Below the pieces are notes generated by a model. That model saw only the letters and a list, made by a program, of their open reading frames with translations, ran no database searches and was not told the DNA's origin. A stretch of 64,000 nt of DNA from Boesenbergia rotunda. Taxonomy: Eukaryota > Streptophyta > Magnoliopsida > Zingiberales > Zingiberaceae. Location of the stretch: NCBI GenBank assembly GCA_024364735.1, contig JAGFNQ010002316.1:62001-126000 (forward strand), in the 5' to 3' direction. This document shows positions 1 through 11,738 of the stretch, one piece after another. Made by a program: the position numbers and the translations under genes. Within the stretch, counting starts at the first letter, position 1; every line of letters begins with the position of its first letter.

Positions 1-23
1 AATTTTCAAGCCTTGCCTTGGTT

Positions 24-34
24 CCTTTATATAG
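24..34 (-). promoter_or_regulatory. TATA box of family E LTR (copy 1)
   Basis: Minus-strand CTATATAAAGG lies at the same relative position as in the second family E copy (22994-23004), so it is probably the Pol II core promoter that separates U3 from R. Confidence 0.55.
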
Positions 35-423
35 TAGCCTCTCAATCGCCAAGTCTCCTTTTTATGGAATAAATTTTCATAAGAAATTTATCATATAAAT
101 TTTTCTATGAATTATTCCATCATGCCAAGTTTTTATCATAATTTAATTTATAATAAAAACAACCATGTCTCCCTTTTTATTATGGAATAAATTTTCACAA
201 GAAATTTATTATATAAATTTTTCTTATCATGGAAAAATCAATTCATAATTGATTTTATAAAATAAAATAAACTATTCAAAGTTTATTTTAATTTCTATGA
301 AAATAATAAACCAAACTTCGGTTTATAAAAATTTATATATATTATCCATAATTTTATAAAACAAACCACGCTCGGTTTATTTTATAATTTGAACCAAACA
401 ATTTGGTTCTCCCCTTTTAATGT

Positions 424-465
424 GGCCGGCCAAACAAAGAGGGTGGGGACCCTCTTTGGCCGGCC
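424..465. repeat. GGCCGGCC-flanked hairpin in family E LTR (copy 1)
   Basis: Two GGCCGGCC palindromes flank an inverted pair AAGAGGGT / ACCCTCTT around a GGGG loop. The same structure, with a different loop, is at 22566-22608. Confidence 0.7.
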
Positions 466-1577
466 AAACCCAAGCCTATACCATACGAATTAAATGAATA
501 AGTCTTCAAAAGACTTAGCCATTTTATGCTTCCGATGCGTCTCTGAAAAATTCAGATTCGACTTATCTCTCTTGATCGGAAAATCCAATTTTGAACTTGT
601 TTTAAATCCCTCGGATTACTCGTAGTGCGTGTGACTAAATAGGCTTTCGATTTATGTTGGCCGTCTATAATTAACCAATTATAGAACGATCATGAGTGGC
701 ACCTAGTAGTACATCATGATCCCCAATTAATCCAAAGATCAACGGTTGACCTCAGAAATTATTCTGAAACCCTTCAGCGGCTATAATGAATCGTGCCCCA
801 TTCCCTTCACCATCTTACACCTAGCCCAAGCAATGTTTTTCTCGTCCTACGGATTCTAGTTACTCTCATGTTTCTGAGAGATTCATACTCTGAACATGTG
901 ATGCTCTGGCCAGAGGCTTCGAGTAACAATCCGACGATAGGCCTTGGGTATACATCTCCTCGCAAGGAGTGGTGAATCCTTTGTAGGCTGTTCAAACATC
1001 TTCGGGCACTTCGGCTTATACCAACCATCTTGGGTCCACACCTCCTTAGAGATGCTTGCTTAAGATGTCAAAGTATAAGTCTCCATGACCAAGATGACTT
1101 GAGCACCGCAAGTCAAAGGAACATCGCACTTAAGCTACAGTAAGAACTTCATTGGCATATCTATATGTAGATTACCATATGAAGTTTTACATCCAGTCAC
1201 TCCAATGAACTAGTTCCCTTAACTAGCATTCATGTTTATCTCCGGACATCCCAATGTCACCAGCCAGTGAGAATCAGCTGATTAGAGAATAACCCATGCT
1301 AGTCTCAACAGAATTGATAGTGTTCCTATTTATCAATTCATCGACTAGGGACAATTTCAATACTTCACAATTGCACATTTAGAGATAATCACTAGTTGTG
1401 AATTCATCACAAATTCTCTCATGCTGTGAATTGTATTGCGGACATTCAGTAAATGAGTTCAAGATCTCAATCAAATACACAAGCATGTATACTCAAATAG
1501 TGAATATTCATTTATTAAAATAAATGATTACAATCATAAGGCGATTGCCTTAGAACACTTCTCTCACAATTCTAACA

Positions 1578-3286
1578 CATACCACAAGTGACTGTACCAC
1601 GTGTCACAAATAATACACAGGTAGTACCTCGTCGTAGTGGGAGGGTTGTTAGATAACCTGACAGATTCATATTCTTGGGTAAGTCTTCAAACTTGGTCCC
1701 TGATGAACATAAACCTGATCCTTGGACCTATGACGAAGCACTCCAAGATAAAGATGTGATATCTTGGAAAAGACGATGAATTCTGAGATAGAATCTATGG
1801 ATTCTAATCAAGTCTGGGAGATTGTAGAACCACCAGATGGTGTAAAAGCCATCGAATGGAAATTGGTCTATAAAAGAAAGAGAGGATCAGACGGAAAGGT
1901 GGAAACCTTTAAAGCAAAGCTTGTTGCGAAGGGGTATACTCAGAAAGAGGGGATCGATTATGAAGAAACCTTTTCACCGGTAGTCATGCTTAAGTCTATC
2001 CGGATTCTCTTGTCTATTGCTGCTCATATAGAATATGAGGTTTAGAAAATGGATGTCAAGACAGCTTTCCTTAACGGAAGTCTTGAAGAAAATATTTATA
2101 CGAAGCAACTAGAGGGATTCATTGCAAAGGGCAAAGAGCATCTTGTGTACAAGCTTAATCGGTCCATTTATGGATTGAAACAAGCTTCAAGATCTTGGAA
2201 CATCTGGCTTGATGAGGTAATCCAGTCTTATGGATTCATACAATGCCCGGATGAGTCTTGTGTATACAAGAGGTGTGATGGAAATATAGTGGTATTTCTT
2301 GTAGTATACGTAGATGACATTTTGCTCATTGACAACAATGTCAAAGTTTTGTCAGATGTAAGGGTATGGTTGTCCAAACAGTTTGATATAAAAGACTTGG
2401 GAGAAGCTAGACACGTCCTTGGGATCAAAGTTATAAGGGATCGCAAGAAAAGGATGTTGTGCTTATCTCTAGCTTCGTATATTGACACTATCATAGCTCG
2501 TTTTATCATGCAAAACTCCAAGAAAGATTTTCTACCTTTTCGACATGAAGTACCTTTATCTCAGGAGATGTGTCCTAAAACATCAAAGGAGATAGAGGAG
2601 ATAAAGACAGTTCCTTATGCTCCGGCTGTAGGAAGCCTAATGTATGCTATGTTATGTACGAGACCGGATGTCTATTTTGTCGTAGGCATGGTTAGCAGAT
2701 ATCAAAGTAATCCAGGACAAGTACATTGGACTGCGGTAAAGCATATATTAAAGTACCTGAAAAGGACTAGGAATTGTATGCTAGTTTACTAGGCAGATCA
2801 TTTGCTCCTTGTGGGTTACACGGATTCTGACTTCCAATCAGATAGGGTTAACAGTAAGTCTACCTTGGGTTATGTGTTTACTTTGGAGGTGGAGCTATAG
2901 TATGGAGGAGTATCAAGCAGAAATGCATTGCGGACTCCACCATGGAAGCTGAGTATGTGACAACCTCTGAGGCAGCCAAAGAAGTTATATGACTGAGGAA
3001 CTTCTTAATGGACTTAGAGGTGATTCTTGGTTTGCTCAAAGCTATCACATTTTATTGTGATAATAGTGGTGCAGTAGCAAACTCGAATGAACCATGAGCC
3101 CATAAGGCAAGTAAACACATTGAACGTATGTACCACCTGATATGAGACATCGTAAAGCGAGGAGAAGTTGTTGTCGCCAAGATTGCATAAGCGGAAAACC
3201 TAGCAGATCCTTTCACTATGGCCCTTCTAGCGAAAGCTTATGATAGGCATGTTGATGGGATGAGAATCAGATATATGGCATTTTGA
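1578..3286 (+). pseudogene. pol: Tork-like Ty1/copia pol remnant (integrase end, RT, RNase H)
   Basis: This is the 3' part of a copia polyprotein. It begins in the linker after integrase and runs through reverse transcriptase (1764-2792) and RNase H (about 2814-3280). Visible motifs are KAKLVAKGYTQ, MDVKTAFLNG, the YGLKQAS block, the YVDD catalytic box near 2309, and YTDSDF with a downstream EAEY box in RNase H. Breaks include TAG at 2043-2045 where a Trp is usual, TAG near 2790, and several stops in RNase H. The reading ends at TGA 3284-3286, just before the polypurine tract. The 5' part is missing because the family E LTR is inserted at 1577/1578. Motif choice resembles the Tork/Angela branch; that assignment is from memory of family motifs. 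Confidence 0.85.
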
Positions 3287-3302
3287 TGGCAGCATAGTCT
3301 TT

Positions 3303-3319
3303 TAGTATAAGTGGGAGAT
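3303..3319 (+). other. Polypurine tract of plus-strand Tork-like element
   Basis: The purine-rich AAGTGGGAGAT directly precedes the TGTTAGGATG start of the 3' LTR. It would prime plus-strand DNA synthesis. The minus-strand relative has the same tract in reverse at 12996-13006. Confidence 0.75.
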
Positions 3320-4893
3320 TGTTAGGATGTATACTATAAGCCTAGATTTTGTATGAACATCTATTTTGGAATAAGAATCACAGTGGCCATGTGTTTGTAT
3401 TTTATATTTGTTATATATGCTATTGTCCATTACTTTACATTGTAGATAACATAGTGTGTGGTGCCACACAAAAGATCATGTTATTAGTTCCTTGTAAACT
3501 ATAAGTAGTGACTCACAACGAAAATGGATTTGGACAAACCATTGGAAAGTTTATAGTATAATTTGGTATTAGTCTATTTTGACTATAAAATTATACTAGT
3601 GCACTTTGTGTGTATTAAGCAGGACCGTCTTGAGGTTGTTCGATTTATACTGACTATATAATCGAACAAGACCTCTGTTATCATGGATGTACATGCTCTT
3701 AATCCCGATATAATAACGGGCATGTACACTTAATATTTATTTCTTTAATTTACCAATAGGCGAGATTTATTCGTTAAATCAATAGGCTCGGTAAATTGAG
3801 AAATAATATTATTTATATGGTGTGTCGTTGATTATAGAAGGAAACTGTGTCCTAATTATTTTAGGATGATGATGTCCCCTTAAGGAGCTCATAAATATTA
3901 TGATGTAAATCCTACAGGTGGACTTGATCCGACATGATAATAAGATTGAGTGGTACTACTCTTGGAGTTAGATATTAATTAATTAAATTGTTAGTAATTT
4001 AATTAATTAATGAACATGTGATATCTTAAACACGAGGAGATAATGTACACATGATAAGAAGGATCTCATATTTAATTATGAGGTTGGTGCAGTAGTTCAA
4101 TAATAATCCATTAGTGGAGCGGATTATTATTAACGGGTCGGGTTGAGGATCCGTTAGGAGACCAAAACCAGCTCCTCCTCATGGTCCCTATTGTAGCCTA
4201 TAAATACCTCATAAAGCCATGAACCAAAACCCCCTAACTTGGTTTTCTCTCTTCTCGCTCTCCTAGGGTTGGGCGGCGCCGGCAACAAGGAAGAAAAGGA
4301 GAGGGGCTAGGGTTTGGTGCCAAAGAGAAGATCTTTTTTTCTTCATTCATCTTCCTCTCTTCTTCCCTTGTGGCGTGCGGCACCAACAAGAAAAGGAGGA
4401 GCTCTCTTACTCTTTTGTGGCTTGCGGCATCAACAAGCAAAAGAGGAATTCTCTTCTTCTTCCTTTGGCCAGCAGCAACAAGGAGGAGGGTTTGGTGGTC
4501 GGCGCAAGCAAGGAGGAGGAGGGTTTTTGGTGGCTTTGTTTCTTGGAAGATCGTCGCCCACACGACGTCCAAGAAGAGGATAGAAATACAATAGAAGATC
4601 AAGAGGTAAAACAAGAGGTATAATCTTTTGTTTTCATGCTTGTATTAATTGTTTTCTTATTTCTCATGGACCCCGAAACAAACATAAGAACCGACGATCC
4701 ATACTTCATCTTCTTTTCCACTGCTAATCGATAAAGGAGTTAGATTGCTTGAACAACAAGTTTGTTCAAGCAATCACTCAATCGAAAAGCATGAAGTTGA
4801 AAAAGGTCGTTTAGGAAGTTCTATCCTTATGCGGATTAGTTCTAATCAATAGAATTAATTTGTAGAAACAAGGATGGAATCCCGAATCCAACA
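3320..4893 (+). mobile_element. 3' LTR of plus-strand Tork-like element
   Basis: It starts TGTTAGGATGTATAC after the polypurine tract and appears to end in CCAACA at 4893. Both ends are matched by the inverted relative (TGTTGGG at 4918; ...CATCCTAACA at 12995). A TATA box is at 4197-4208. About 1.57 kb long and shorter than the inverted relative in its transcribed part. Only 24 bases separate its end from the start of the inverted LTR. Confidence 0.8.
4197..4208 (+). promoter_or_regulatory. TATA box of Tork-like LTR
   Basis: CCTATAAATACC lies about 880 bp into the LTR. The inverted LTR has the same box at 12041-12050. Confidence 0.6.
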
Positions 4894-4917
4894 AAATGAA
4901 GACTCTGAAGAGGGAAT

Positions 4918-5763
4918 TGTTGGGTATGGCTTGGCAGGTTCACAAGCAATCACAGGGTCAAACATGAGAGACCTCTCTATGTCTACGGATTAAAAATTTA
5001 ATCCGAATAGAGATCCGTCTCCCAAACGACCATCTCATCGTCGTGTTAATCAATCCAAGTCACAACTTAGCTAAAACCAAGGTTAATGCCTTGTAACTTT
5101 CCGAATTAATTAACCGCGAAAAAAATGACGAATGGATCAACGGTTTTCGTGTTTATAATCGAGGTCAACAACATAAATTAAGTATCACATTAATTAACAA
5201 ATAATTAACTCATGATAATTAATTAAACACATGCAATGACAAATATAATTAAAGCAATAGCATAGCAAAAGTAAAACGCAGCTCGGGAGAGTTATACCTC
5301 GCTGTTTACTTCGCAGTCTTCTACCTTATGACCCTCCCCTCTTGGACGTCATGTGGGCGACGAGCTACCAAGACGCGGAGTCACCAAGGCCTCGAATTAA
5401 CCACCTTTCTTCAAGCTTCTTCCTCCCACCAACGCAAACCCTAAAAGGCTAGGGTTTGCTTGCTCCGGCAACCTCTCCTCCTCTCCTCCTCACGCTGTCG
5501 GCCACCTCATGCTCCAAGGTCCGGCCGGTTGCAAGGTAGCTCCGAGAGGAAGACTAGGAAGATGAAGAATAGGAGGAAGGGTAGAGAAGCAGCTCCCTAC
5601 TTCCTCCTCCAACCCAAAATTGTCGCCGCCGGCAACTCCTTCAAACCCGCCGCCGCCGGAGCTAGAGGAAGGATCTTCCTCACCACCGAGCGCCCCTCTT
5701 CTCTTTACCTGTGTGTGCTTAAGCAAGGAAGAAGGAAAAGAGGAGAAGAGATCAATCCCCCTT
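4918..5763 (-). mobile_element. Tork-like LTR, minus strand, U5-side half
   Basis: Left half of a minus-strand LTR split by element D. It begins TGTTGGG, the inverse of the CCAACA end of the plus-strand LTR. It aligns in inverse with the plus-strand LTR over the motif reading TCGTCGCCCACA. Apparent short frames in the GC-rich 5460-5760 part are antisense to the transcribed LTR and have no family support. Confidence 0.75.
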
Positions 5764-5899
5764 TGTTGAGGCAATCTATGGTCCGGAGTGACCATGTGTT
5801 TTGATGTTTGGGCAAAGGGTTTAAGTTAGGTTTCCCTTGTGTTCTAATCTGTGAATGTTGAGTGTGCAGGTTGTGTAGGTTTACACATATTGACCTAGC

Positions 5900-6300
5900 T
5901 GGATGGCTTCGGTACGGTGAAGGGTGGTATGGAGACAAGCTAGAGCCTTGTGTGCACCCGAGGGACCTTGGATAGCAGGGATGATGAGTCGAGGGGCACA
6001 GACTTCGAGGCGTACGTGAAGGATGACATGGAGACAAGCTGGAGGCTTGTGTGCATCCGAGGGACAACGGCTGAAGATGAAGAGGGTGCGAAGGCAACAG
6101 TCAAGGCTGCTGGTGAAGAGTCAGCTAAGTCATAAAGGGACAAGAGCCGAGGGAGGAGGCCTCCAAGGGCAAGCCGGGAAGTGGACTTCAAGGGCACACG
6201 TGAAGGGTGGCATGGAGGCAAGCCAAGGGAAGACTTGTGTGCGCATCCGAGGGGCGATAGCCAGTGGAAGAGGACTTCAAGGGGCAAGCCAAGGGAGTGA
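5900..6300 (+). repeat. U3 hairpin repeat units, element D 5' LTR
   Basis: Imperfect repeats of a block reading GTGAAGG, ATGGAG, ACAAGC, GCTTGT and CATCCGAGGG. One unit forms ACAAGC (6034-6039), loop TGGAG, GCTTGT (6045-6050). In the other LTR a further unit pairs CAAGCC (11019-11024) with GGCTTG (11032-11037). Confidence 0.7.
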
Positions 6301-6380
6301 ACCTGAAGGCACGCGAGGAGGAGGGTCTTCGGAGTGAGTAGGAGTGTGTTTGTAAGCTGGGAAGTCAACTGGGGATATGA

Positions 6381-6545
6381 CAGTCGACTGCCAGCAAGCA
6401 CAGAAACTCACAGAAGGGTTCTGACCCTCGACCAGTCGATTGCCCTGGTAGCAGTCGACTGGTGTGTAGCTAGAATTCGAACGTTGGGCTGTCAACGGTC
6501 GAATCTGAGTGGGGGCAGTCGACTGCCCTGTGAGCAGTCGACTGC
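6381..6545. repeat. CAGTCGACTG palindrome array, element D 5' LTR
   Basis: Five copies of the 10-bp palindrome CAGTCGACTG or one-base variants lie directly upstream of the TATA-like box. The same motif recurs in the internal spacer at 9076-9170 and 9979-10009 and in the 3' LTR. Confidence 0.85.
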
Positions 6546-6569
6546 CAGCGTGAGTTTTAGCCCTGAGTT

Positions 6570-6579
6570 CTATTTAAAG
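6570..6579 (+). promoter_or_regulatory. TATA-like box, element D 5' LTR
   Basis: CTATTTAAAG follows the palindrome array by about 25 bp and is conserved at 11370-11379 in the 3' LTR. Confidence 0.55.
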
Positions 6580-6944
6580 AGAACTCGGTTTGGCCTAGGA
6601 GCTTTGACGAATGAGCTTGGTTAGAGCTCATTAGTAGTCTAAGTGCTCAGATTGTGTACTCAAGGTTGTGGCGAGGTTTCTCCACCCACAAGGAGCTACG
6701 CGAGCTAGCCGGAGGGCATCCGGGGAGTGATCCACCGAAGGATCGAGGGATCACCCACCTTATGGGCAGCCGTGAAGTAGGAGTTTTCATCTCCGAACCA
6801 CGTAAATAGGTTTGTTAGCGTTATTTGTTGTTTTAGTTTAGTTTTTATTGTATTTCTGCTTGCGCACTAACAACTTAGGTAAAGAACGAACCGAGAATTG
6901 CTATTCACCCCCCCCCCTCTAGTAACCGTCAACGATCTTATAAG

Positions 6945-6956
6945 TGGTATCAGAGC
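6945..6956 (+). other. Primer binding site (iMet tRNA), element D
   Basis: TGGTATCAGAGC two bases after the LTR matches the plant initiator Met-tRNA 3' end used by many copia elements. Confidence 0.85.
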
Positions 6957-7013
6957 GAAGGACCGCTCTCATTGGACTAACCGCCAAAGGATCAAGAATG
7001 CTAGAGGAAAAAT

Positions 7014-8470
7014 AATGGAAGATAAGCTAGGAGATGACATCTACACTCCACCCCCCTACGACCATGAAGATTTCGGATATTGGAAGACAAGGATAGAACC
7101 ATGGTTCAGAATGGAGTGGGACCTTAGGATTGCTCTTGAAGAATCATTTGAAATTCCTAGAGATAAGCATGGGAAGAAGCTTAGACCAAGATATTGGAAT
7201 CAAGAGCAACAAAATCAATCAAAGGCAAATGAAAAGGTAATTGCAATTTTACTTAATATTTTTGCTAACAATGTAATTAGTGGTGTAGGAAAATATCAAA
7301 ATGCACATGCGCTATGGAAAAAGATAGGAGAATTCCATAAAAACTCTACACAAGTTCACACAATGGAAGAGTCCAAAGAAATAAGCCAAATGGTCCAAGA
7401 AGACGAAAAAGAAAAAGAATTATCAACATCATCAAGTGAAGTGGAAGAATTAAGTGAAAAATCATCAACTTCCTCGAGAGAAGAAGAGGAAGTATCAATC
7501 TCAAGAATTGAGGGGGAGGAGAGATCCTCATTCATGCAAAGCAAGAAGAAGCTCCAACCTCCACCAAAGCAAAGACCAAGGATCATATCATATGCTTTGG
7601 ATGCAATGAAAAGGGACACTACAAGGACAAGTCACCAAATGGTAAAAAAAAGAAGGTAAAACCTACACTCATTTCAATCCCGTTTAAATCTAACATGAGT
7701 TGTAGGAATGGAGAAGCTCAAGAGAAGAAAAAGAAAATTAGATGCTTCACATATGGAGAACTAGGGCATTATCACACAAAATGTCCAAGGAAAGGATAGC
7801 CAAAGAAAATGAAGCAATTGAGAAGATGGGAGAAGGAGGAAAGGAAGAAAAGAAGCTCACATCAAGGAGGAACTACAAGGGTAAGGGAGGTAATCCCTAA
7901 CTTTAAATTAAAATACAATTCAAATTTAAGTTCCTCCGTGCATATTAAAAATAGTGTCAACTATTCCTCCATGCATGCTAAAATCAATGAAAATGCTTAC
8001 TTGTGCCTAATTTTGGATTTAAATATAATAATAGGAATAGGGTTAACAAGGTAGATCAAAACCTTAGAAAAGTCATGCATCATAAAAAATCCAAGACCTT
8101 TGTACCTAAGGATCAAGGCATGAATCCCAAGAAGGGGAGACATATGCCTAGGAAGATGGGTAGGTCTAGGAATGTCCAAGGTAGACATATGGATTCAAGG
8201 GTTAGAAATCTAGAGAAGGAAAATCAAGCTTTAAGGGAAAAGCTTGACAAATTAGAGAAACCCCTAGAAAGACTCAAGGTTGGATCTAAGGGTTTAGATA
8301 TGGTATTGGTTAGTCTAAAACCCAACTATGATAGATCGGGGTTGGGATACCGGTTTAAGGTCTTCAATGCCAAGGAAAAGAAATATGCTAGGGAAGCATA
8401 TAATTATGGCAAAAAGGAGAAGTCCAAGAATAGCAAGGGGTGTCATTCAAAGGGAAAGAAAATGGCTTAA
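7014..8470 (+). pseudogene. gag: Element D gag, broken
   Basis: Gag would assemble the virus-like particle around the element RNA. The ATG at 7014 is chosen because it is the first one after the primer site that opens into a Gag-like sequence (YTPPPYDHEDFGYWKTR, then the helical UBN2-type Gag core). The frame drifts near 7590 inside a zinc-knuckle sequence whose last Cys reads Ser. A second knuckle near 7740 has Cys changed to Tyr. The C-terminal part (8003-8470) holds a coiled coil (RNLEKENQALREKL) and the GSKGLDM / RSGLGYR block shared with the other SIRE-like Gags here. Not functional as it stands; fairly sure of family. Confidence 0.8.
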
Positions 8471-10563
8471 CCAAAGACAAGGTGTCTAAGATTAAGAGGG
8501 TTCATTTTGTAGGTCAAGAATCACCAGGGGCACATCGGTGTGGTCTAGTGTGGATTGAGTCACCTAGAGAGGTGGCTAGGGCTAAGAGCTCAAGGGGGAG
8601 CTCTAGGAGCCTTTGTGATCCATGGTAAATGGATCTCAAGAGGTTTTCTCCTAGGAAATTAGATGAAATGTGCCAAAGGGGTTGGAAGACTAGGGTAAGT
8701 CTTAATCCTAGGGAATTGGTACATTAAAAAGGAATTTAAAGAGAAAAAGATAAAAATAGGAGTATATTTGATAAAATTAAGGTTTAATAGGTAAATACCA
8801 TATAATTCAGTGCTAGAAATGTATTATGGTCAGAAATGAGAAGATATATCAAGGAGAGGCCTAAATTAGGACTTTTGGAAAAAAGTTAAATGATATAATT
8901 TAGAAAGAGTTGAGTTTCGTGCCAATCTTGGGATTTGTAGTACATTTATTTGGAAACATATTTTTTCCAAGTAGACATAGGCTCCACGAATCTCTCCACG
9001 AAATTTCAGATTTTTTGAAGATTTGTGAAATTAATTATGCATTTCTGAAATCTGCCTGAAAACTTGAAATTCAGGTACCAGTCGACTGGTACAGGACCAG
9101 TCGACTAGTCCGGGACTGGGAACATTCTGTAAGTTTTGCCAGTCAACTGTCCCATGGGCAGTCGACTGATCCATAGGTTTAAGGAGAAAAGGTAGATTGG
9201 CTAATAGGATATGACCTTAAAATTAAAATCCATGTTTATGCTCTTTGAATAAAGGTTTGCCTCATGATTTAATGGTGATTGTATGAAATGAGGCTATATG
9301 GATATCATAAAATTCAAGGAAGATTAATAAGGGTATAATTATCATATTAAGAATGCCTAAGAAAAAGGGAAGAGTTGAGAATAATTCCATGTGTCAAATT
9401 ATAATGGTAAGCTTTAACAAACACATGAAATTATAGATAGAATTCAAAGTTGATACGAAATGATCATTTTTGAGGAAATGAGAGGATGTACCAAAAGTCA
9501 AGCACATTTGATATTCTTCATGAAATCATATTTTTCTAGGATAGGGTATATCCTAGCAAATGTGCTTGCAAATTTTTAGATTTTTCCAGGTTTTCTAGGA
9601 TTTTCTAGAGGGTTCTAGGGTAGAAAACTTGGTTTGTTAAGTTAGGATTAACTTGACCAAAGAATGTGTGATGTTAAGTTGGGGTATAACTTAACTTGGT
9701 GTTATGATGTTAAGTTGGGTAGAACTTAACCTTGGTAAATTGAAAATTGAGAGAAGGTATAGGTAAAGGGGGAGGTTGCCTCTTGTTTGCCTTAATTTTC
9801 ATAGGAAATTTTGAGTTTTGTGTCCAACTTAGGAATGGTGATAAATACATTGTTGAATATATTTTTCCCAAGTAGTTATGGGTACCACAAAATTTAGAAA
9901 TGTTTGGAGATTTGTGGAATTAGTTATGCATTTTTAAATTTAGGGTCAGAAATGCTGAATAACTGATTTTCAAAGTATCAGTCGACTGCCCTGGGGGCAG
10001 TCGACTGGTCAGGGCTGATTTGGGTAGTCAGCAGCTGATTGGTGCCCAAATGATGTAAAACAAGTGTATGAGGGGCTAGTACACTGTGTTTAAGATAATT
10101 ATGGATTAAAAGATCCAATAATTAGGATATTGTTGGAGTCTTTTTGATGTTAGGCAAAGGGAGAGAAGTGTTGGGTTTAATTTGGGAAACCAAACATACT
10201 TTTGCAAGGAAATCCTAGGTCTAGGGGGATACTAGGTGAAGGGGGAGCATTGTTGCTCTATTCATGGCGTAAGGGGAACTTTGGAGAGGTTCTTAAAAGG
10301 CCTTTGTAAGTCCAATATAGGGGGAGCTTTGGAGAAGCTTTAAAAAGTCCATTTTGGTGAAAAGTCCTAACTTGGGAGGGTTAGGTGTGGGATGCCTTGG
10401 GATAGGATTCATGTTTGCGTTGCATATGCATTGGTGGTGTAAGTCCAAGATGGAGTCTTGGCAACGTAAGTCCAAATTAGTGTTTATCATTGTTATTGTT
10501 ATTTATTATTTCTATTTGTTTCCCTAACTTAAACGTATTGCCAAACATCAAAAAGGGGAAGAT
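8471..10563 (+). other. Element D internal spacer, no pol
   Basis: About 2.1 kb with no frame of recognisable family. It contains two clusters of the CAGTCGACTG palindrome (9076-9170, 9979-10009), A/T-rich filler, and the polypurine tract CAAAAAGGGGAAGAT (10549-10563). In relatives this interval holds pol and the env-like gene. Confidence 0.7.
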
Positions 10564-11738
10564 TGTTGAGGCAATCTATGGTCCAGAGTGACCATATATT
10601 TTGATGTTTGGGCAAAGGATTTAAGTTAGGTTTCCCTGGTGTTCTAATATGTGTATGTTGAGTGTGCAGGTTGTGTAGGTTTACACATATTGACATAGCT
10701 GGACGGCTTCGGTACGGTGAAGGGTGGTATGGAGACAAGCTGGAGGCTTGTGTGCACCCGAGGGACTTTGGATAGCAGGGATGATGAGTCGAGGGGTGCG
10801 GACTTCGAGGCGTACGTGAAGGATGACATAGAGATAAGCTGGAGGTTTGTGTGCATCTGAGGGACGAGGGCTGAAGATGAAGAGGGTGCGAAGGCAACAG
10901 TCAAGGCTGCTGGTGAAGAGTCAGCTAAGTCATAAAGGGACAAGAGCCGAGGGAGGAGGCCTCCAAGGGCAAGCCAGGAAGTGGACTTCAAGGGCACTCG
11001 TGAAGGGTGGCATGGAGGCAAGCCAAGGGAAGGCTTGTGTGCGCATCCGAGGGGCGATAGCCAGTGGAAGAGGACTTCAAGGGGCAAGCCAAGGGAGTGG
11101 ACCTGAAGGCATGCGAGAAGGAGGGTCTTCGGAGTGAGTAGGAGTGTGTTTGTAAGCTGGGAAGTCGACAGGGGATATGACAGTCGACTGCCAGCAAGCA
11201 CAGAAACTCACAGAAGGGTTCTGACCCTCGACCAGTCGACTGCCCTGGGAGCAGTCGACTGGTGTGTAGCTAGAATTCGAACGTTAGGCTGTCAACGGTC
11301 GAATCTGAGTGGGGGCAGTCGACTGCCCTGTGAGCAGTCGACTGCCAGCGTGAGTTTCAGCCCTGAGTTCTATTTAAAGAGAACTCGGTTTGGGCTAGGA
11401 GCTTTGACGAATGAGCTTGGTTAGAGCTCATTAGTAGTCTAAGTGCTCAGTTTGTGTACTCAAGGTTGTGGCGAGATTTCTCCACCCACAAGGAGCTACG
11501 CGAGCTAGCCGAAGGGCATCCGGGGAGTGATCCGTCGAAGGATCGAGGGATCACCCACCTTACGGGCAGCCGTGGAGTAGGAGTTTTCATCTCCGAACCA
11601 CGTAAATAGGTTTGTTAGCGTTGTTTGTTGTTTTAGTTTAGTTTTTATTGTATTTCCGCTTGCGCACTAACAACGTAGGTAAAGAACGAACCGAGAATTG
11701 CTATTCACCCCCCTCTAGCAACCGTCAACGATCTTACA
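10564..11738 (+). mobile_element. Element D 3' LTR
   Basis: It starts TGTTGAGGCAATC and ends GATCTTACA. By eye it differs from the 5' LTR by scattered substitutions and a shorter C run near the end. TATA-like box at 11370-11379 and palindrome array at 11181-11345. Confidence 0.9.

Larger units (their letters stand above)
1..1577 (-). mobile_element. Family E LTR, minus strand, cut by window start
   Basis: This is the reverse complement of the LTR at 21391-23171; the two share the TGTTAG terminus, a GGCCGGCC palindrome and a TATA box. In this orientation the LTR start lies at the right end, reading TAACA at 1573-1577. The neighbouring bases are Tork-like pol sequence, not a polypurine tract, so this is an outer LTR end or a solo LTR. 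It holds no convincing reading frame. Family E could not be placed in a named lineage; its TG...CA ends and TGTTAG start suggest Ty1/copia. Confidence 0.8.
5764..6942 (+). mobile_element. Element D 5' LTR
   Basis: It starts TGTTGAGGCAATC and ends GATCTTATA, just before the primer site; the 3' LTR ends TTACA, so the expected terminal CA is mutated here. Order inside: U3 repeat units with hairpins (about 5900-6300), the CAGTCGACTG array (6381-6545), the TATA-like box (6570-6579), a conserved R-U5 block (about 6680-6810), then the C-rich TATTCACCCC box. Confidence 0.9.
5764..11738 (+). mobile_element. Element D: SIRE-like non-autonomous retrotransposon (LTR-gag-spacer-LTR)
   Basis: A complete unit with near-identical LTRs (5764-6942 and 10564-11738), an iMet-type primer site at 6945, a broken gag (7014-8470), a 2.1-kb non-coding spacer and a polypurine tract at 10549. 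No protease, integrase, RT or RNase H can be read on either strand. The flanks CCCTT (5759-5763) and CCCTC (11739-11743) look like a 5-bp target duplication with one change. The target was a minus-strand Tork-like LTR. Without pol it could only move by trans-complementation. Confidence 0.85.

Noticed and set aside
4314..4623. Overlapping Gln/Lys-rich frames of 74-126 codons
   Set aside because: Low-complexity purine/pyrimidine-skewed leader of a Tork-like LTR; several mutually overlapping frames, none conserved in the inverted LTR.
5940..6401. 153-codon minus frame, and 10644-11201 in the other LTR
   Set aside because: Antisense to the repeat-rich U3 of element D LTRs; no family match and no promoter in that direction.
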